From RGIG5681 sp034180345 (GTDB lineage: Bacteria; Bacillota_I; Bacilli_A; Erysipelotrichales; Erysipelotrichaceae), in the NCBI GenBank assembly GCA_034180345.1, contig JAXFOQ010000021.1, positions 1 to 64,000 on the forward strand: a stretch of DNA of 64,000 nt. Direction: 5' to 3'. This document shows positions 25,055-33,738 of this stretch, piece after piece (position 1 is the first letter of the stretch; each line of letters starts with the position of its first letter). The translations under genes and the position numbers were made by a program. Below the pieces are notes generated by a model. It was not told the origin of the DNA and did no database searches. It saw only the letters and a list, made by a program, of their open reading frames with translations.

Positions 25055-25082
25055 AAAAGGAAGACTATTTAGTCTTCCTTTT
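25055..25082 (-). terminator. Hairpin at the end of the cysK-cysE operon
   Basis: AAAAGGAAGACT (25055-25066), loop ATTT, AGTCTTCCTTTT (25071-25082). It overlaps the cysE stop codon. The T-run lies within the stem, so it is a somewhat weak terminator in either direction. Confidence 0.6.
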
Positions 25083-25931
25083 ATATACATAATTTTGTTT
25101 TTCTGACATTACAATAGTATTTTTATCAATGGAATTAGTGATGAAGACATTACCACCAATCACCGAATTTTCACCAATGATAGTATCTCCTCCTAATATG
25201 GTTGCATTTGCATAGATGGTAACATTGTTTTCGATGGTAGGGTGGCGTTTATTCTTATTGGTATTATCACGATTAGAAACTGAAATAGCCCCTAAGGTAA
25301 CACCCTGGTATATTCTGACATTATTACCAATAACACATGTTTCGCCAATGACAATACCAGTGCCATGATCAATCATAATTCCGCTATTTAATTGCGCTTT
25401 GGGATGAATTTCAATCCCAGTTTTATTTTGGGCTAAGTAAGAAATAATTCTAGGGATATAAGGGACATTCAAATTATCCAACGCATGAGCTATGCGATAA
25501 CTTACAAGGGCATCAATCCCAGGATAACAAAGAATTATTTCTTCATAGTTTATTGATGCTGGATCGTATTTGAATGTTGTTTTTATATCTTCAATTAAGT
25601 CATTTTGAATTTCAGGCAAATAATCAATAAAGGCTTGAGTTAGTTTTAGCGATTTATTGATACAACATTTTTTGGTGTTGTTATTGGTGAAGTCTTCATA
25701 ACATAGGGCTAGTTTTATTTCTTGTTGTAAAATATTTATAGTTTCAACTAGTAAGTCATTAATATTGTTAAAGTTTTAAAAATAACAATAGTTGTTAAAA
25801 ATAATTTTTTTAAAATTTTTGATAATAATTTTAATATTGTCATTGTTTGGTAACTTTATTAATTTATCTTGGGTATTATCAATAGTTGAATTAAATAATT
25901 TGGTTGAGATAGTATCAATATTGAATGTCAT
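25065..25931 (-). pseudogene. cysE: Serine O-acetyltransferase, interrupted by an in-frame stop
   Basis: Would acetylate serine to O-acetylserine for cysteine synthesis. Starting at ATG 25931 (1 nt after the cysK stop, with AAAGG upstream), the frame encodes a full-length SAT of about 288 codons, but codon 52 is TAA (25776-25778). The frame is the same before and after the stop: before it lie the N-terminal helices (KIIIKNFKKIIFNNYCYF), after it NFNNINDLLVETINILQQ, LPEIQNDL, and the left-handed beta-helix domain (HPKAQLNSGIMIDHGTG, VIGETCVIG, IYQGVTLGAIS). The hexapeptide-repeat catalytic histidines (DHG and, later, KRHPTI) remain. A TTG at 25617-25619 could start a truncated 184-residue protein. 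A sequencing error is possible; otherwise the gene is broken or reduced to its catalytic half. Confidence 0.8.
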
Positions 25932-25932
25932 T

Positions 25933-26856
25933 TTAAAACCTTTCATCACTTAGATAACGCATACCGCTATCAGGTAAAATTATAACTATTTTTTGATTTT
26001 TTAGTTGGTGTTTTTGAGCATAATTTATTGCTCCAGCAAGCGCAGCACCACTGGAAATACCTCCGAGTATAGCTTCGGTAGCTGTAAGTAGATGGGCATA
26101 TTTGTAGGCATCGTCATTTGTAACGGTTATATAGTCGTCAATAAGATTTTGGTTAAGATTGGCAGGGATAAAACCGGCACCGATACCTTGAATTTTATGA
26201 GGACCCTTGTAGCCTTTAGTGATGATAGGGGAATCTTTTGGCTCAATACCGATAACTTTAAGATTTGGTATTTGTGGCTTTAATTTTTGAGCAATACCAC
26301 TGATGGTGCCACCAGTACCGATACCCGCAAAAAGATAATTTATATCACCATATAAGTCATCATATATTTCATCCGCAGTCTTGTTGTAATGGGCTAGAGG
26401 ATTATGGGGATTATCAAATTGACTTATAATTAAAGAATTAGGTGTTTTTTTATTGATTTCTATTGCCTTAGCTATTGCGCCACTCATACCTTCAGCACCC
26501 TTTGTTAGAACGACCTCGGCACCATACAATTCCATAAGTTTAATGCGTTCTATCGACATACTATCAGGCATGACAATAATACATTTTAATTTATATATTG
26601 ATGCAATGGCAGCTAAACCGATGCCTGTATTACCACTGGTGGCCTCGATTATGGTTCCATCAGTATTTATTTTATTTTGTTTTAAAGCTTCATTTATCAT
26701 TGTTAGGGCTGCACGATCTTTGATTGAGCCAGTAAGATTATACATTTCACACTTTACATAAAATTCATTGTCTTGATAATCAATGAATTGTAACAGGTTA
26801 TTCAGTTTTAAAAGTGGGGTATTACCGATTAATTCAAAGCTGTTATTTATTAACAT
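25933..26856 (-). CDS. cysK: Cysteine synthase (O-acetylserine sulfhydrylase)
   Basis: PLP-dependent enzyme making cysteine from O-acetylserine and sulfide. The 307-residue protein has the PLP lysine in NLTGSIKDRAA (near residue 45), the substrate loop EATSGNTGIGL, and the PLP phosphate-binding GIGTGGTISG. The length is typical. AAGGAG precedes ATG 26856. It is the first gene of an operon whose second gene, cysE, is interrupted. It could also be a CysM or cystathionine beta-synthase-like enzyme, but the pairing with cysE favours CysK. Confidence 0.9.
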   Translation of the reverse strand: MLINNSFELIGNTPLLKLNNLLQFIDYQDNEFYVKCEMYNLTGSIKDRAALTMINEALKQNKINTDGTIIEATSGNTGIGLAAIASIYKLKCIIVMPDSMSIERIKLMELYGAEVVLTKGAEGMSGAIAKAIEINKKTPNSLIISQFDNPHNPLAHYNKTADEIYDDLYGDINYLFAGIGTGGTISGIAQKLKPQIPNLKVIGIEPKDSPIITKGYKGPHKIQGIGAGFIPANLNQNLIDDYITVTNDDAYKYAHLLTATEAILGGISSGAALAGAINYAQKHQLKNQKIVIILPDSGMRYLSDERF

Positions 26857-27198
26857 ATTTTTTTATCTCCTTCAGTTATTCTAATATGTTATCACAATGA
26901 TTGATTAATAATGGTGGTGATGCACAAAATAATTTACATTTAGCTTAAGTGAAAACTTAAATCCTACTTTAAAAGCGATAATAAATAAAGTTTGATTAAG
27001 TTGTATAAAACATGTAGAAAAAGAAAATTAACCTCCAATATAATATAAAATATGAAGAACTAACCCTAAACTGGAATTTACTGTATGACTTATTTCTACT
27101 TTATTAGCTTTAAAGCAATTTTATTTTGATGTGCATTTTTTTGTACATAAGATTGGTTATAATATTGTTAAAGGATATAATTACAAAAAGGAGAAAGT
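26857..27198. other. Divergent intergenic region between cysK and the repeat protein
   Basis: 342 bp with no gene. TATAAT at 27158-27163 is a likely -10 for the plus-strand gene, without a convincing -35. I see no riboswitch or T-box upstream of cysK. Confidence 0.5.
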
Positions 27199-29136
27199 AT
27201 GAAAAAACAAGATGATTTAAATGAAAAAATATCCAAAGTGATAAAACATACCAACGATATAGGAAAGGCTGGAAAGAAATTTATTAAAGGAATTATTAAT
27301 GAATTTAATGAAAATAATGACAAAAAGGTAGAAAATAATTCTACATATTGCGATCTTAAAAAAGATGATTGTAATTCTAAAAAAGAAAATGCCGACGATG
27401 AAATAAATAACAATAAAAAAATAGAATCATCAAATAATATGAATAATAGCGACATTATAAAATATGCAAAAACAAAAATTAATGATACTCGTAATAAATT
27501 AAAACTATTTATTGAAAATACAGCTGATCGATGGGCTTATAATAGTAAAAATAAATCAAATTTTAAATCGAAAAAAAGTAGATTTGGATATTTAGGAATT
27601 TTTTTGGTAATTATCTTTATGGTTGTTGCCGTAATAAAAGGCGGCAATAGTGGCAGCCAAATATCTAATACTAAAAATAAAGAAAAATGGTCTGATATTT
27701 TAATAAAAGATAAAATTCCAGAATTTAAATCAAGTAATATACATATCGTTGAAAATGAGAAAAATATTTTGAAAGTTGAAATTAGCGATGTTTCTGAAAG
27801 CGATTTTAAATCATATATCAAAGAAGTTAAACAAAAGGGTTTTGATATTGATGCCAATGATTCAGAAACTAATTATAGCGCTTTTAATAAAGAGGATTAT
27901 AAAATATCCTTAGACTATCTTAATGTTAAAAAAGAACTTTCAATAAATGTAACAGAACTAGAGAAGTTAGGAGAAATTTTTTGGTCAACTTCTGAAAAAG
28001 CGGGATTATTGCCAAAACCTTCATTTGAACTAGGGAAAGTGATTTCAGATAATAAGGATAGATATTCTGTTATTATCAATAAAATGCCATTAGAAAAATA
28101 TAAAGAGTATATTAAAAAGTGCCATGAAATGGGATTTAACATTGATGTTAAAAATGAGGAAAAAGTATTCAAGGCCTATAATAGTGATAAATATAAACTT
28201 GAAGTATCTTATTTGGGTGCAGGTCGTATGGCTATTGGAGTTTATGAGCCTATATATGATTTAAAAATAAAAACAAAATGCGATGCTAATTGGTTTTTCA
28301 GTAAATATGATGTTGAATATTATATTGATGATGAAAAAATCGGTAAAATAGAACATGGTAAAGATCATTCAGTTACTGGGAAATATAAAAAAGGAGTTCA
28401 TAAAATAAAATATGTAAAAGATGAAGAATCTTCTGTTTATGGTGAAATAGATTTTGAAGTGCTTGCTGATGGAGAATTTGAATTTAATATTCATTGCACA
28501 AGTTCTCGAGTTGAGATTAGTGAGGTTAAAAATCCAAATGCCAAAAAAGCTAATAAAACGGTAAATAAAAATCCTGATAATAAAAACAAAGATACTAATT
28601 TAATATCTATGGCACAAGGAACAGCTTATTATTTAGGAAAATCTTATGAAGATGCTAAGAATGAACTAATTAAAAATGGTTTCTCAAATATTTCATTAGA
28701 AGAAGTTGAAACATATGATAACGAAAACGGAAGGGTTAGTGATGTTTTAGCTAATTCAAAAAAATTTAATAAGGGTGATACCTTAAATAAAAATACAGAA
28801 ATTAAAATTTGCTACTGGAAGACGCTTAAAAAATCAAAATATGAAACTGCCTTAGTAAAAAGAGGTCCAAAATATAGCATATACTATATGTTTGATGAGG
28901 ATGAAAATAAAGTAATAAGGTTTACTACAGATGATAATAGTCCCGATGAATATACCTATGAGGGAGATTTATTCTCTGGTTTAATCATTAACTGCACCGA
29001 TGGTGTAACAGAGTGGAAGGAAGGCTTTATATACAATAAAAGAAGTAAAAAGTATATTTATACCGATGCCCCCGATTCATTTTATGAATTTGACTCTTGT
29101 AGCGTTCAAGAAGCCCAAAATGTTTTAGATTCATAA
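27199..29136 (+). CDS. Single-pass membrane protein with two DUF6591-like repeats and a PASTA-like domain
   Basis: A 645-residue protein. Residues 1-125 are charged and probably cytoplasmic; a single membrane segment spans about 129-148 (YLGIFLVIIFMVVAVI). Outside lie two homologous repeats (about 162-255 and 262-345), each with a W-S-...-L start, a YIK(E/K)-CHEMGF/VKQKGF helix followed by DID/NID and AFN/AYN...YK(I/L) strands, resembling DUF6591. A domain at about 350-430 follows, then a PASTA-like unit (YLGKSYEDAKNELIKNGF..., about 475-535) and an unassigned C-terminal domain. GGAG precedes ATG 27199. No partner genes; the role is unknown, but PASTA-like units suggest cell-wall contact. Confidence 0.7.
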   Translation: MKKQDDLNEKISKVIKHTNDIGKAGKKFIKGIINEFNENNDKKVENNSTYCDLKKDDCNSKKENADDEINNNKKIESSNNMNNSDIIKYAKTKINDTRNKLKLFIENTADRWAYNSKNKSNFKSKKSRFGYLGIFLVIIFMVVAVIKGGNSGSQISNTKNKEKWSDILIKDKIPEFKSSNIHIVENEKNILKVEISDVSESDFKSYIKEVKQKGFDIDANDSETNYSAFNKEDYKISLDYLNVKKELSINVTELEKLGEIFWSTSEKAGLLPKPSFELGKVISDNKDRYSVIINKMPLEKYKEYIKKCHEMGFNIDVKNEEKVFKAYNSDKYKLEVSYLGAGRMAIGVYEPIYDLKIKTKCDANWFFSKYDVEYYIDDEKIGKIEHGKDHSVTGKYKKGVHKIKYVKDEESSVYGEIDFEVLADGEFEFNIHCTSSRVEISEVKNPNAKKANKTVNKNPDNKNKDTNLISMAQGTAYYLGKSYEDAKNELIKNGFSNISLEEVETYDNENGRVSDVLANSKKFNKGDTLNKNTEIKICYWKTLKKSKYETALVKRGPKYSIYYMFDEDENKVIRFTTDDNSPDEYTYEGDLFSGLIINCTDGVTEWKEGFIYNKRSKKYIYTDAPDSFYEFDSCSVQEAQNVLDS

Positions 29137-29170
29137 ATTAATAAAATTTTAACAATATGTTATGCGGTAA

Positions 29171-29199
29171 TTGACTTTAAGTAAAAAAATTGTTAAATT
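29171..29199 (+). promoter_or_regulatory. Promoter of the lysS T-box transcript
   Basis: TTGACT (29171-29176), 17-nt spacer, TAAATT (29194-29199), about 12 nt before the start of the T-box leader. Confidence 0.6.
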
Positions 29200-29207
29200 A
29201 TCTTTGT

Positions 29208-29425
29208 ATTTTAGCGATGAAAAATAGAGTAATTTAGTTAGTAGCTTGATAGCGAGTCTATGGTGGTGAAAGTTAGACAAAAGCATTTCTAAATGAATAA
29301 AGTATTTGGAGCTAAGCGTATATTGGCGTTAACAATATTTAATTAAGTGCATATTTATTAAATAATATGAATTAAGGTGGTACCGCGGAATTATTCGTCC
29401 TTAACTAATTAAGGACTTTTTATGT
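29208..29425 (+). promoter_or_regulatory. T-box riboswitch upstream of lysS
   Basis: A T-box leader that reads tRNA charging. Stem I carries the AGCGAG and GGTGAAAG distal-loop motifs (about 29251-29271). The specifier region GAATAAAG contains AAA at 29299-29301, a lysine codon, matching the downstream gene. The conserved T-box sequence AAGGTGGTACCGCGG is at 29374-29388. The terminator has arms GTCCTTAA (29397-29404) and TTAAGGAC (29409-29416) then TTTTT; the antiterminator pairs TTAAGG (29372-29377) with CCTTAA (29399-29404). Uncharged tRNA-Lys should therefore raise lysS expression. Confidence 0.93.
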
Positions 29426-29439
29426 GTTAGGAGGTATTT

Positions 29440-31341
29440 ATGGAAAGAACCGATCAAGAATTAGTAAGAATAGCTAAAATGGAAGCCTTGAAAGCAAAGG
29501 GCATCGATCCATTTGGCCAAGCTTATAATCAAACCCATCATTCAAAAGAGATTAAAGATAATTATCAAGAACTTGATAAACAGACCTTAGAAACAAAAAA
29601 GATTGCAGTTAGTGTTGCTGGCCGTATTATGACTAAACGCCGTATGGGGAAATTAGGCTTTTTCCATATTCAAGATCGTGATGGAAAAATTCAAATTGTC
29701 ATCAATAAGCAAGTGGTTGGCGAAGAAAACTATGAATTATTTAAAGCTTGCGACTTAGGTGATATTGTCGGTATCAAGGGCTATGTTTATAAGACTGATA
29801 CTGGTGAAACAAGTGTTATGTGTGAAAAATTTACCCATTTATCTAAGGCGTTAAGACCCTTGCCGGAGAAATTCCACGGGCTTCAAGATGTTGAAGAACG
29901 CTTTAGAAGAAGATATTTAGATTTAATTATGAATGAAGAATCTAAACGAATCGCCTTATTAAGACCGAAGATTATTCGTAGTATTCAAAAACATTTTGAT
30001 GCACAAGGCTTGATTGAAGTTGAAACACCGATTTTACAACCGATTTTAGGTGGGGCAGCTGCCCGTCCATTTGTTACTCATCACAATACTTTGGACATGG
30101 ATTTTTATTTGCGTATTGCTACAGAATTACCGCTTAAGCGTTTAATTGTCGGTGGACTTGAAGGTGTCTATGAAATTGGGCGTTTATTCAGGAATGAAGG
30201 AATGGATCCTAAACATAATCCAGAATTTACTACGGTTGAAGTCTATGTTGCATATAGTGATATGGAAGGCATGATGAAACTATGTGAAGAAATGTTTGAG
30301 AAGGTGTCGTTGGATGTTTTGGGTACTAATGATATTGTTGTTGATGGGAATAATATTTCATTAAAGGCTCCTTTTAAACGCGTAAACATGACTGATGCTG
30401 TAAATGCTAAAACTGGCGTTGATTTTAGGGTTATCAGCTTAGCGGAAGCAGAGGCGATAGCTAAGAAATTTAATGTTGAAATTGAGCAACATCAACATAG
30501 CATTGGTCATATTATCAATCTGTTATTTGAAGAATTATGTGAGAGTGATTTAATCGAACCGACATTTGTTTATGGGCACCCAACCGAAATATCACCACTG
30601 GCGAAAAAGAATGCCGATGACCCTCGTTTTACTGATCGTTTTGAATTTTATATCAATAAGATGGAATATGCCAATGCCTTTACAGAATTGAATGATCCAA
30701 TCGATCAAAGAGAACGCTTTGAAGCCCAATTAAAACTTAAGGAATTAGGTGATGATGAAGCCAGTGAAATGGATACTGACTATGTTGAGGCGCTTGAATA
30801 TGGTTTGCCTCCAACAGGTGGTATTGGTATTGGTATCGACCGCTTTGTAATGTTATTGACAAATCAAGAATCAATTCGTGAGGTATTATTATTCCCACAT
30901 ATGAAACCGATTGGTGGCAAGGCTAAAAATATTGTTAAAGCTGTTGATGAAAAAGAAGAAGCGATTGATTTCAGCGAAGTTGAAGTTGAAGCATTATTTG
31001 AAGAAGTGGTTGATTTTGAAACCTTCTCTAAGTCTGATTTCAGAGCGGTTAAAGTATTAAACTGCATTGAAGTACCTAAGAGTAAGAAATTATTACAGTT
31101 TACTTTGGATGATGGTTCAGGAAAACAACGCACTATTTTAAGTGGCATTAAGGAATTTTATAGTGCTGAAGAATTGATTGGCAAGACACTTGTGGCCATT
31201 ACTAATCTTCCACCAAGAAAGATGATGGGCATTGATTCTTGTGGGATGATTATCTCAGCTATTCACAATGTTAAGGGTGAAGAAAAATTAAATCTTTTGA
31301 TGCTTAACAACAAAATACCAGCAGGCGCTAAATTATATTAA
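29440..31341 (+). CDS. lysS: Lysyl-tRNA synthetase (class II) with C-terminal tRNA-binding domain
   Basis: Charges tRNA-Lys. Residues 1-500 form a normal class II LysRS: N-terminal anticodon-binding OB fold (VAGRIMTKRRMGKLGFFHIQD in part), motif 2 (YEIGRLFRNEGMDPKHNPEFT in part) and motif 3 (GIGIGIDRFVML). The protein is 633 residues rather than about 490-500: a linker is followed by a tRNA-binding domain of the EMAPII/CsaA/MetRS-C type (about 522-633; SKSDFRAVKVLNC, PKSKKLLQF, DDGSGKQRTILSGI, NLPPRKMMGI, SCGMIISA). That domain is usual in MetRS and PheRS beta but not in LysRS. GGAGG precedes ATG 29440. Expression is under a lysine T-box. Confidence 0.95.
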   Translation: MERTDQELVRIAKMEALKAKGIDPFGQAYNQTHHSKEIKDNYQELDKQTLETKKIAVSVAGRIMTKRRMGKLGFFHIQDRDGKIQIVINKQVVGEENYELFKACDLGDIVGIKGYVYKTDTGETSVMCEKFTHLSKALRPLPEKFHGLQDVEERFRRRYLDLIMNEESKRIALLRPKIIRSIQKHFDAQGLIEVETPILQPILGGAAARPFVTHHNTLDMDFYLRIATELPLKRLIVGGLEGVYEIGRLFRNEGMDPKHNPEFTTVEVYVAYSDMEGMMKLCEEMFEKVSLDVLGTNDIVVDGNNISLKAPFKRVNMTDAVNAKTGVDFRVISLAEAEAIAKKFNVEIEQHQHSIGHIINLLFEELCESDLIEPTFVYGHPTEISPLAKKNADDPRFTDRFEFYINKMEYANAFTELNDPIDQRERFEAQLKLKELGDDEASEMDTDYVEALEYGLPPTGGIGIGIDRFVMLLTNQESIREVLLFPHMKPIGGKAKNIVKAVDEKEEAIDFSEVEVEALFEEVVDFETFSKSDFRAVKVLNCIEVPKSKKLLQFTLDDGSGKQRTILSGIKEFYSAEELIGKTLVAITNLPPRKMMGIDSCGMIISAIHNVKGEEKLNLLMLNNKIPAGAKLY

Positions 31342-31349
31342 TATTAATT

Positions 31350-31424
31350 AAACTCTCTTTTAATGTAGTGAAGATTTAAAGTTGGATGAAAACTGAAAAA
31401 TTCATGATAAAAGAGAGTTTTTCT
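31350..31424 (+). terminator. Terminator of lysS
   Basis: AAACTCTCTTTTA (31350-31362) and TAAAAGAGAGTTT (31408-31420), a perfect 13-bp stem with a 45-nt loop, then TTCTATT. Confidence 0.7.
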
Positions 31425-31536
31425 ATTGTTTAAAGGTAAAATTGTAGATATTTCTCAGGCAATAAAGTGATTGTAAGTTGTTATTTGGGGGTGTGAGAAT
31501 GCTTATTTTGGTCAATTTATGGCACACTAACTAAAG

Positions 31537-31566
31537 TTGCACGATATATATTAAAAAAAGTACGAT
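31537..31566 (+). promoter_or_regulatory. Putative promoter of the S10 superoperon
   Basis: TTGCAC (31537-31542), 18-nt spacer, TACGAT (31561-31566). It implies a leader of about 175 nt before rpsJ. The region 31425-31536 contains no gene. Confidence 0.55.
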
Positions 31567-31631
31567 AATATCAAGGTTTTTATCATTTAATTATTGCCAA
31601 AAACCACTTAAAAGAGTAAAATATTTAAGCA

Positions 31632-31724
31632 CTCGTGAAGAAGTGGAAGGTTGCTGGCACTCAAACATTAGTTGTTCAGTGATAACCAGGGAATTTCCAC
31701 GAGCGATTACCTTAATAAAGGTAA
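31632..31724 (+). promoter_or_regulatory. Ribosomal protein leader structure upstream of rpsJ
   Basis: CTCG (31632-31635) and TGGAA (31644-31648) pair with TTCCA and CGAG (31695-31703), enclosing an asymmetric internal loop and a structured apical part. A second hairpin, TTACCTT (31707-31713), AATA, AAGGTAA (31718-31724), has no T-run and lies just before the ribosome binding site. A structured leader here matches known autoregulation of S10 operons by an operon-encoded protein (L4 in several bacteria). Which protein binds is inference. Confidence 0.55.
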
Positions 31725-31747
31725 GTGTAATGAAGGAGGAAGATTAC

Positions 31748-32059
31748 ATGGCAAAAAATAGCGTAAGAATTAAGTTAAAAGCTTACGAACATCGTGCATT
31801 AGATGTAGCTAGCGAAAAAATTGTTAAAGCTGCTGAAGAACACGGTGTTAAAAAGGTCGTTGGACCTATCCCGCTTCCAACTGAGAAGCAAATCATCACT
31901 GTTTTACGCGCGGTACATAAGTACAAAGATTCGCGTGAACAATTCGAAATTAGAACACACAAGCGTTTAATCGAAATTATCGGTCCTAGTGCTCAAACAA
32001 TCGATGCGTTAAGCAGATTGGAATTGCCTAGTGGCGTTGATATTGAGATTAAAGTTTAG
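31748..32059 (+). CDS. rpsJ: 30S ribosomal protein S10
   Basis: A 103-residue S10 (also NusE in antitermination). The N-terminus is VRIKLKAYEHRALD and the middle carries VGPIPLPTEK and the HKRLIEI segment. The frame is open upstream to 31643, but GGAGGA lies 8 nt before ATG 31748, which gives the family start. First gene of the S10-spc-alpha superoperon. Confidence 0.97.
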   Translation: MAKNSVRIKLKAYEHRALDVASEKIVKAAEEHGVKKVVGPIPLPTEKQIITVLRAVHKYKDSREQFEIRTHKRLIEIIGPSAQTIDALSRLELPSGVDIEIKV

Positions 32060-32076
32060 TGTAGAAAGGAAACATC

Positions 32077-32754
32077 ATGAAAGGAATACTTGGAAGAAAA
32101 CTTGGCATGACTCAAGTCTTCACTGAAGAAGGTAAGTTAATTGCTGTAACAGTGGTAGAAGTAGAACCAAATACAGTTATGCAAAAGAAAACAGTTGAAA
32201 CTGATGGCTATCAAGCACTTCAATTAGGGTATGAAGACAAGAAAGAATCTCGTGCTACAAAACCTGAACTTGGACATGCGAAAAAAGCTGGCGTTTCACC
32301 TAAGCGTTTCATTAAGGAAATCAAAGCTGATGAATTAATGAATGCAGAAGTTGGTTCACAAATCAAGGTTGACATCTTTTCCGCTGGTGATTTGGTTGAT
32401 GTAACTGGAATCTCTAAGGGTAAAGGTTTCATGGGAACTGTTGTTAGAAACAATGCGACAATTGGTCCTAAATCACACGGTTCTGGACACCACCGTCATA
32501 TCGGTTCACTTGCAACTATCGGTCGTAACAACGGCGTTATCAACAAAGGAACTATTATGGCAGGTCAAGAGGGTGTATATACAACCACTAACCAAAATTT
32601 AGAAATTATTAAAGTTGATACTGAACAAAACTATATCTTAATTAAAGGAAATGTTCCTGGACCTAAGAGAGGTTTAGTTACAATTAAAACAACAGTTAAG
32701 GGAGTTAAACACATTGAAGGTGTTAAACTTCTTGCAGAAAGTAAGGAGGCTTAA
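32077..32754 (+). CDS. rplC: 50S ribosomal protein L3
   Basis: A 225-residue L3, an early assembly protein near the peptidyl transferase centre. It begins MKGILGRKLGMTQVF and carries the loop KGKGFMGTV...GPKSHGSGHHRHIGS (in parts), with the glutamine that PrmB methylates in MAGQ. AGAAAGGA precedes ATG 32077. Second gene of the S10 operon, 17 bp after rpsJ. Confidence 0.97.
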   Translation: MKGILGRKLGMTQVFTEEGKLIAVTVVEVEPNTVMQKKTVETDGYQALQLGYEDKKESRATKPELGHAKKAGVSPKRFIKEIKADELMNAEVGSQIKVDIFSAGDLVDVTGISKGKGFMGTVVRNNATIGPKSHGSGHHRHIGSLATIGRNNGVINKGTIMAGQEGVYTTTNQNLEIIKVDTEQNYILIKGNVPGPKRGLVTIKTTVKGVKHIEGVKLLAESKEA

Positions 32755-32759
32755 TCATT

Positions 32760-33395
32760 ATGGCAAAATTAGAAGTATTTGATATTAATGCAAAGAAAAT
32801 TGAAGATATTGAAGTTAATGATTCAGTCTTCGGAATTGAAGTAAACAATCAAGCTATTTTTGATGCGGTGTTAAGACAACAAGCATCACTTCGCCAAGGA
32901 ACACATGATACTAAAACTCGTCGTGAGGTATCTGGTGGTGGTAAAAAACCATTTAAACAAAAAGGCACTGGTCGTGCGCGTCAAGGTAGCACTCGTGCTA
33001 CACAACATCGTGGTGGTGGTATTGCTTTTGGTCCTACACCTCGCAAGTATATCTTTAAATTAAATCGTAAAGTTAGAAAGCTTGCTTTAAGAAGTGCTCT
33101 ATCTCAAAAAGTTTTAGATTCAAATATCCTAGTGCTTAATGAATTGAACTTTGGTGAAATTAAGACTAAGACAGCTAAGGCGATGCTAGATGCTTTCAAG
33201 ATTGAACGCAAAGTATTATTTGTAGTTGATGTTGAAGAAGACTTCGATAATGCTTACTTATCACTTCGCAATATCGAAAATGTAAATATGATTACTGTTG
33301 AAGGTGTTAATGTTTATGATTTAGTAAACACTAATAAATTAGTCTTCACAAAAACAGCTATTAAGAAAGTTGAGGAGGCTTTAATTAATGAGTAA
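32760..33395 (+). CDS. rplD: 50S ribosomal protein L4
   Basis: A 211-residue L4 with the exit-tunnel loop GGGKKPFKQKGTGRARQGS (tunnel residues K-G-T-G-R-A-R) and GGGIAFGPTPRKY. L4 is a known S10-operon repressor in several bacteria. AAGGAGG precedes ATG 32760, and the 3' end overlaps rplW by 8 bp. Confidence 0.97.
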   Translation: MAKLEVFDINAKKIEDIEVNDSVFGIEVNNQAIFDAVLRQQASLRQGTHDTKTRREVSGGGKKPFKQKGTGRARQGSTRATQHRGGGIAFGPTPRKYIFKLNRKVRKLALRSALSQKVLDSNILVLNELNFGEIKTKTAKAMLDAFKIERKVLFVVDVEEDFDNAYLSLRNIENVNMITVEGVNVYDLVNTNKLVFTKTAIKKVEEALINE

Positions 33396-33675
33396 TGCAC
33401 GCGATATTATTGTAAAACCATTAATTACTGAAAAAACAATGGCACTTCAAGCAGAAAATACTTATGTATTTGAAGTAGCTAAATTCGCTAATAAAATTAA
33501 TATTAAACAAGCGATTGAAGAAATTTTCAAAGTTAAAGTTGTTTCAGTAAATACTGTTAATGTTCACCCTAAGAAAAAAAGAGTTGGGCGTTATACAGGC
33601 TTCAGCAAGGCTATTAAAAAGGCTTATGTCGAAGTTAAAGATGGTGATTCAATCGAAATCTTAAAAGATAAATAA
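33388..33675 (+). CDS. rplW: 50S ribosomal protein L23
   Basis: A 95-residue L23 at the polypeptide exit, the docking site for trigger factor and SRP. Recognised by IIVKPLITEKTM at the N-terminus and VNVHPKKKRVGRYTG in the extended loop. GAGGAGG within the rplD end serves the start; the gene overlaps rplD by 8 bp. Confidence 0.96.
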   Translation: MSNARDIIVKPLITEKTMALQAENTYVFEVAKFANKINIKQAIEEIFKVKVVSVNTVNVHPKKKRVGRYTGFSKAIKKAYVEVKDGDSIEILKDK

Positions 33676-33738
33676 GATTATAATTATTAATGGAAGATAA
33701 ATGCTATTTCCAGATAAATGCATAAGGAGGAATAACTA

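Noticed and set aside
25760..25800. Phase variation of cysE through a homopolymer run
   Set aside because: The frame is the same on both sides of the stop codon, so a slip of one or two bases would break it rather than restore it.
29145..29199. Inverted repeat AATTTTAACAAT / ATTGTTAAATT after the two-repeat protein, as a terminator
   Set aside because: The arms differ by a base, the loop is long, and no T-run follows; it overlaps the lysS promoter and is better explained by AT richness.
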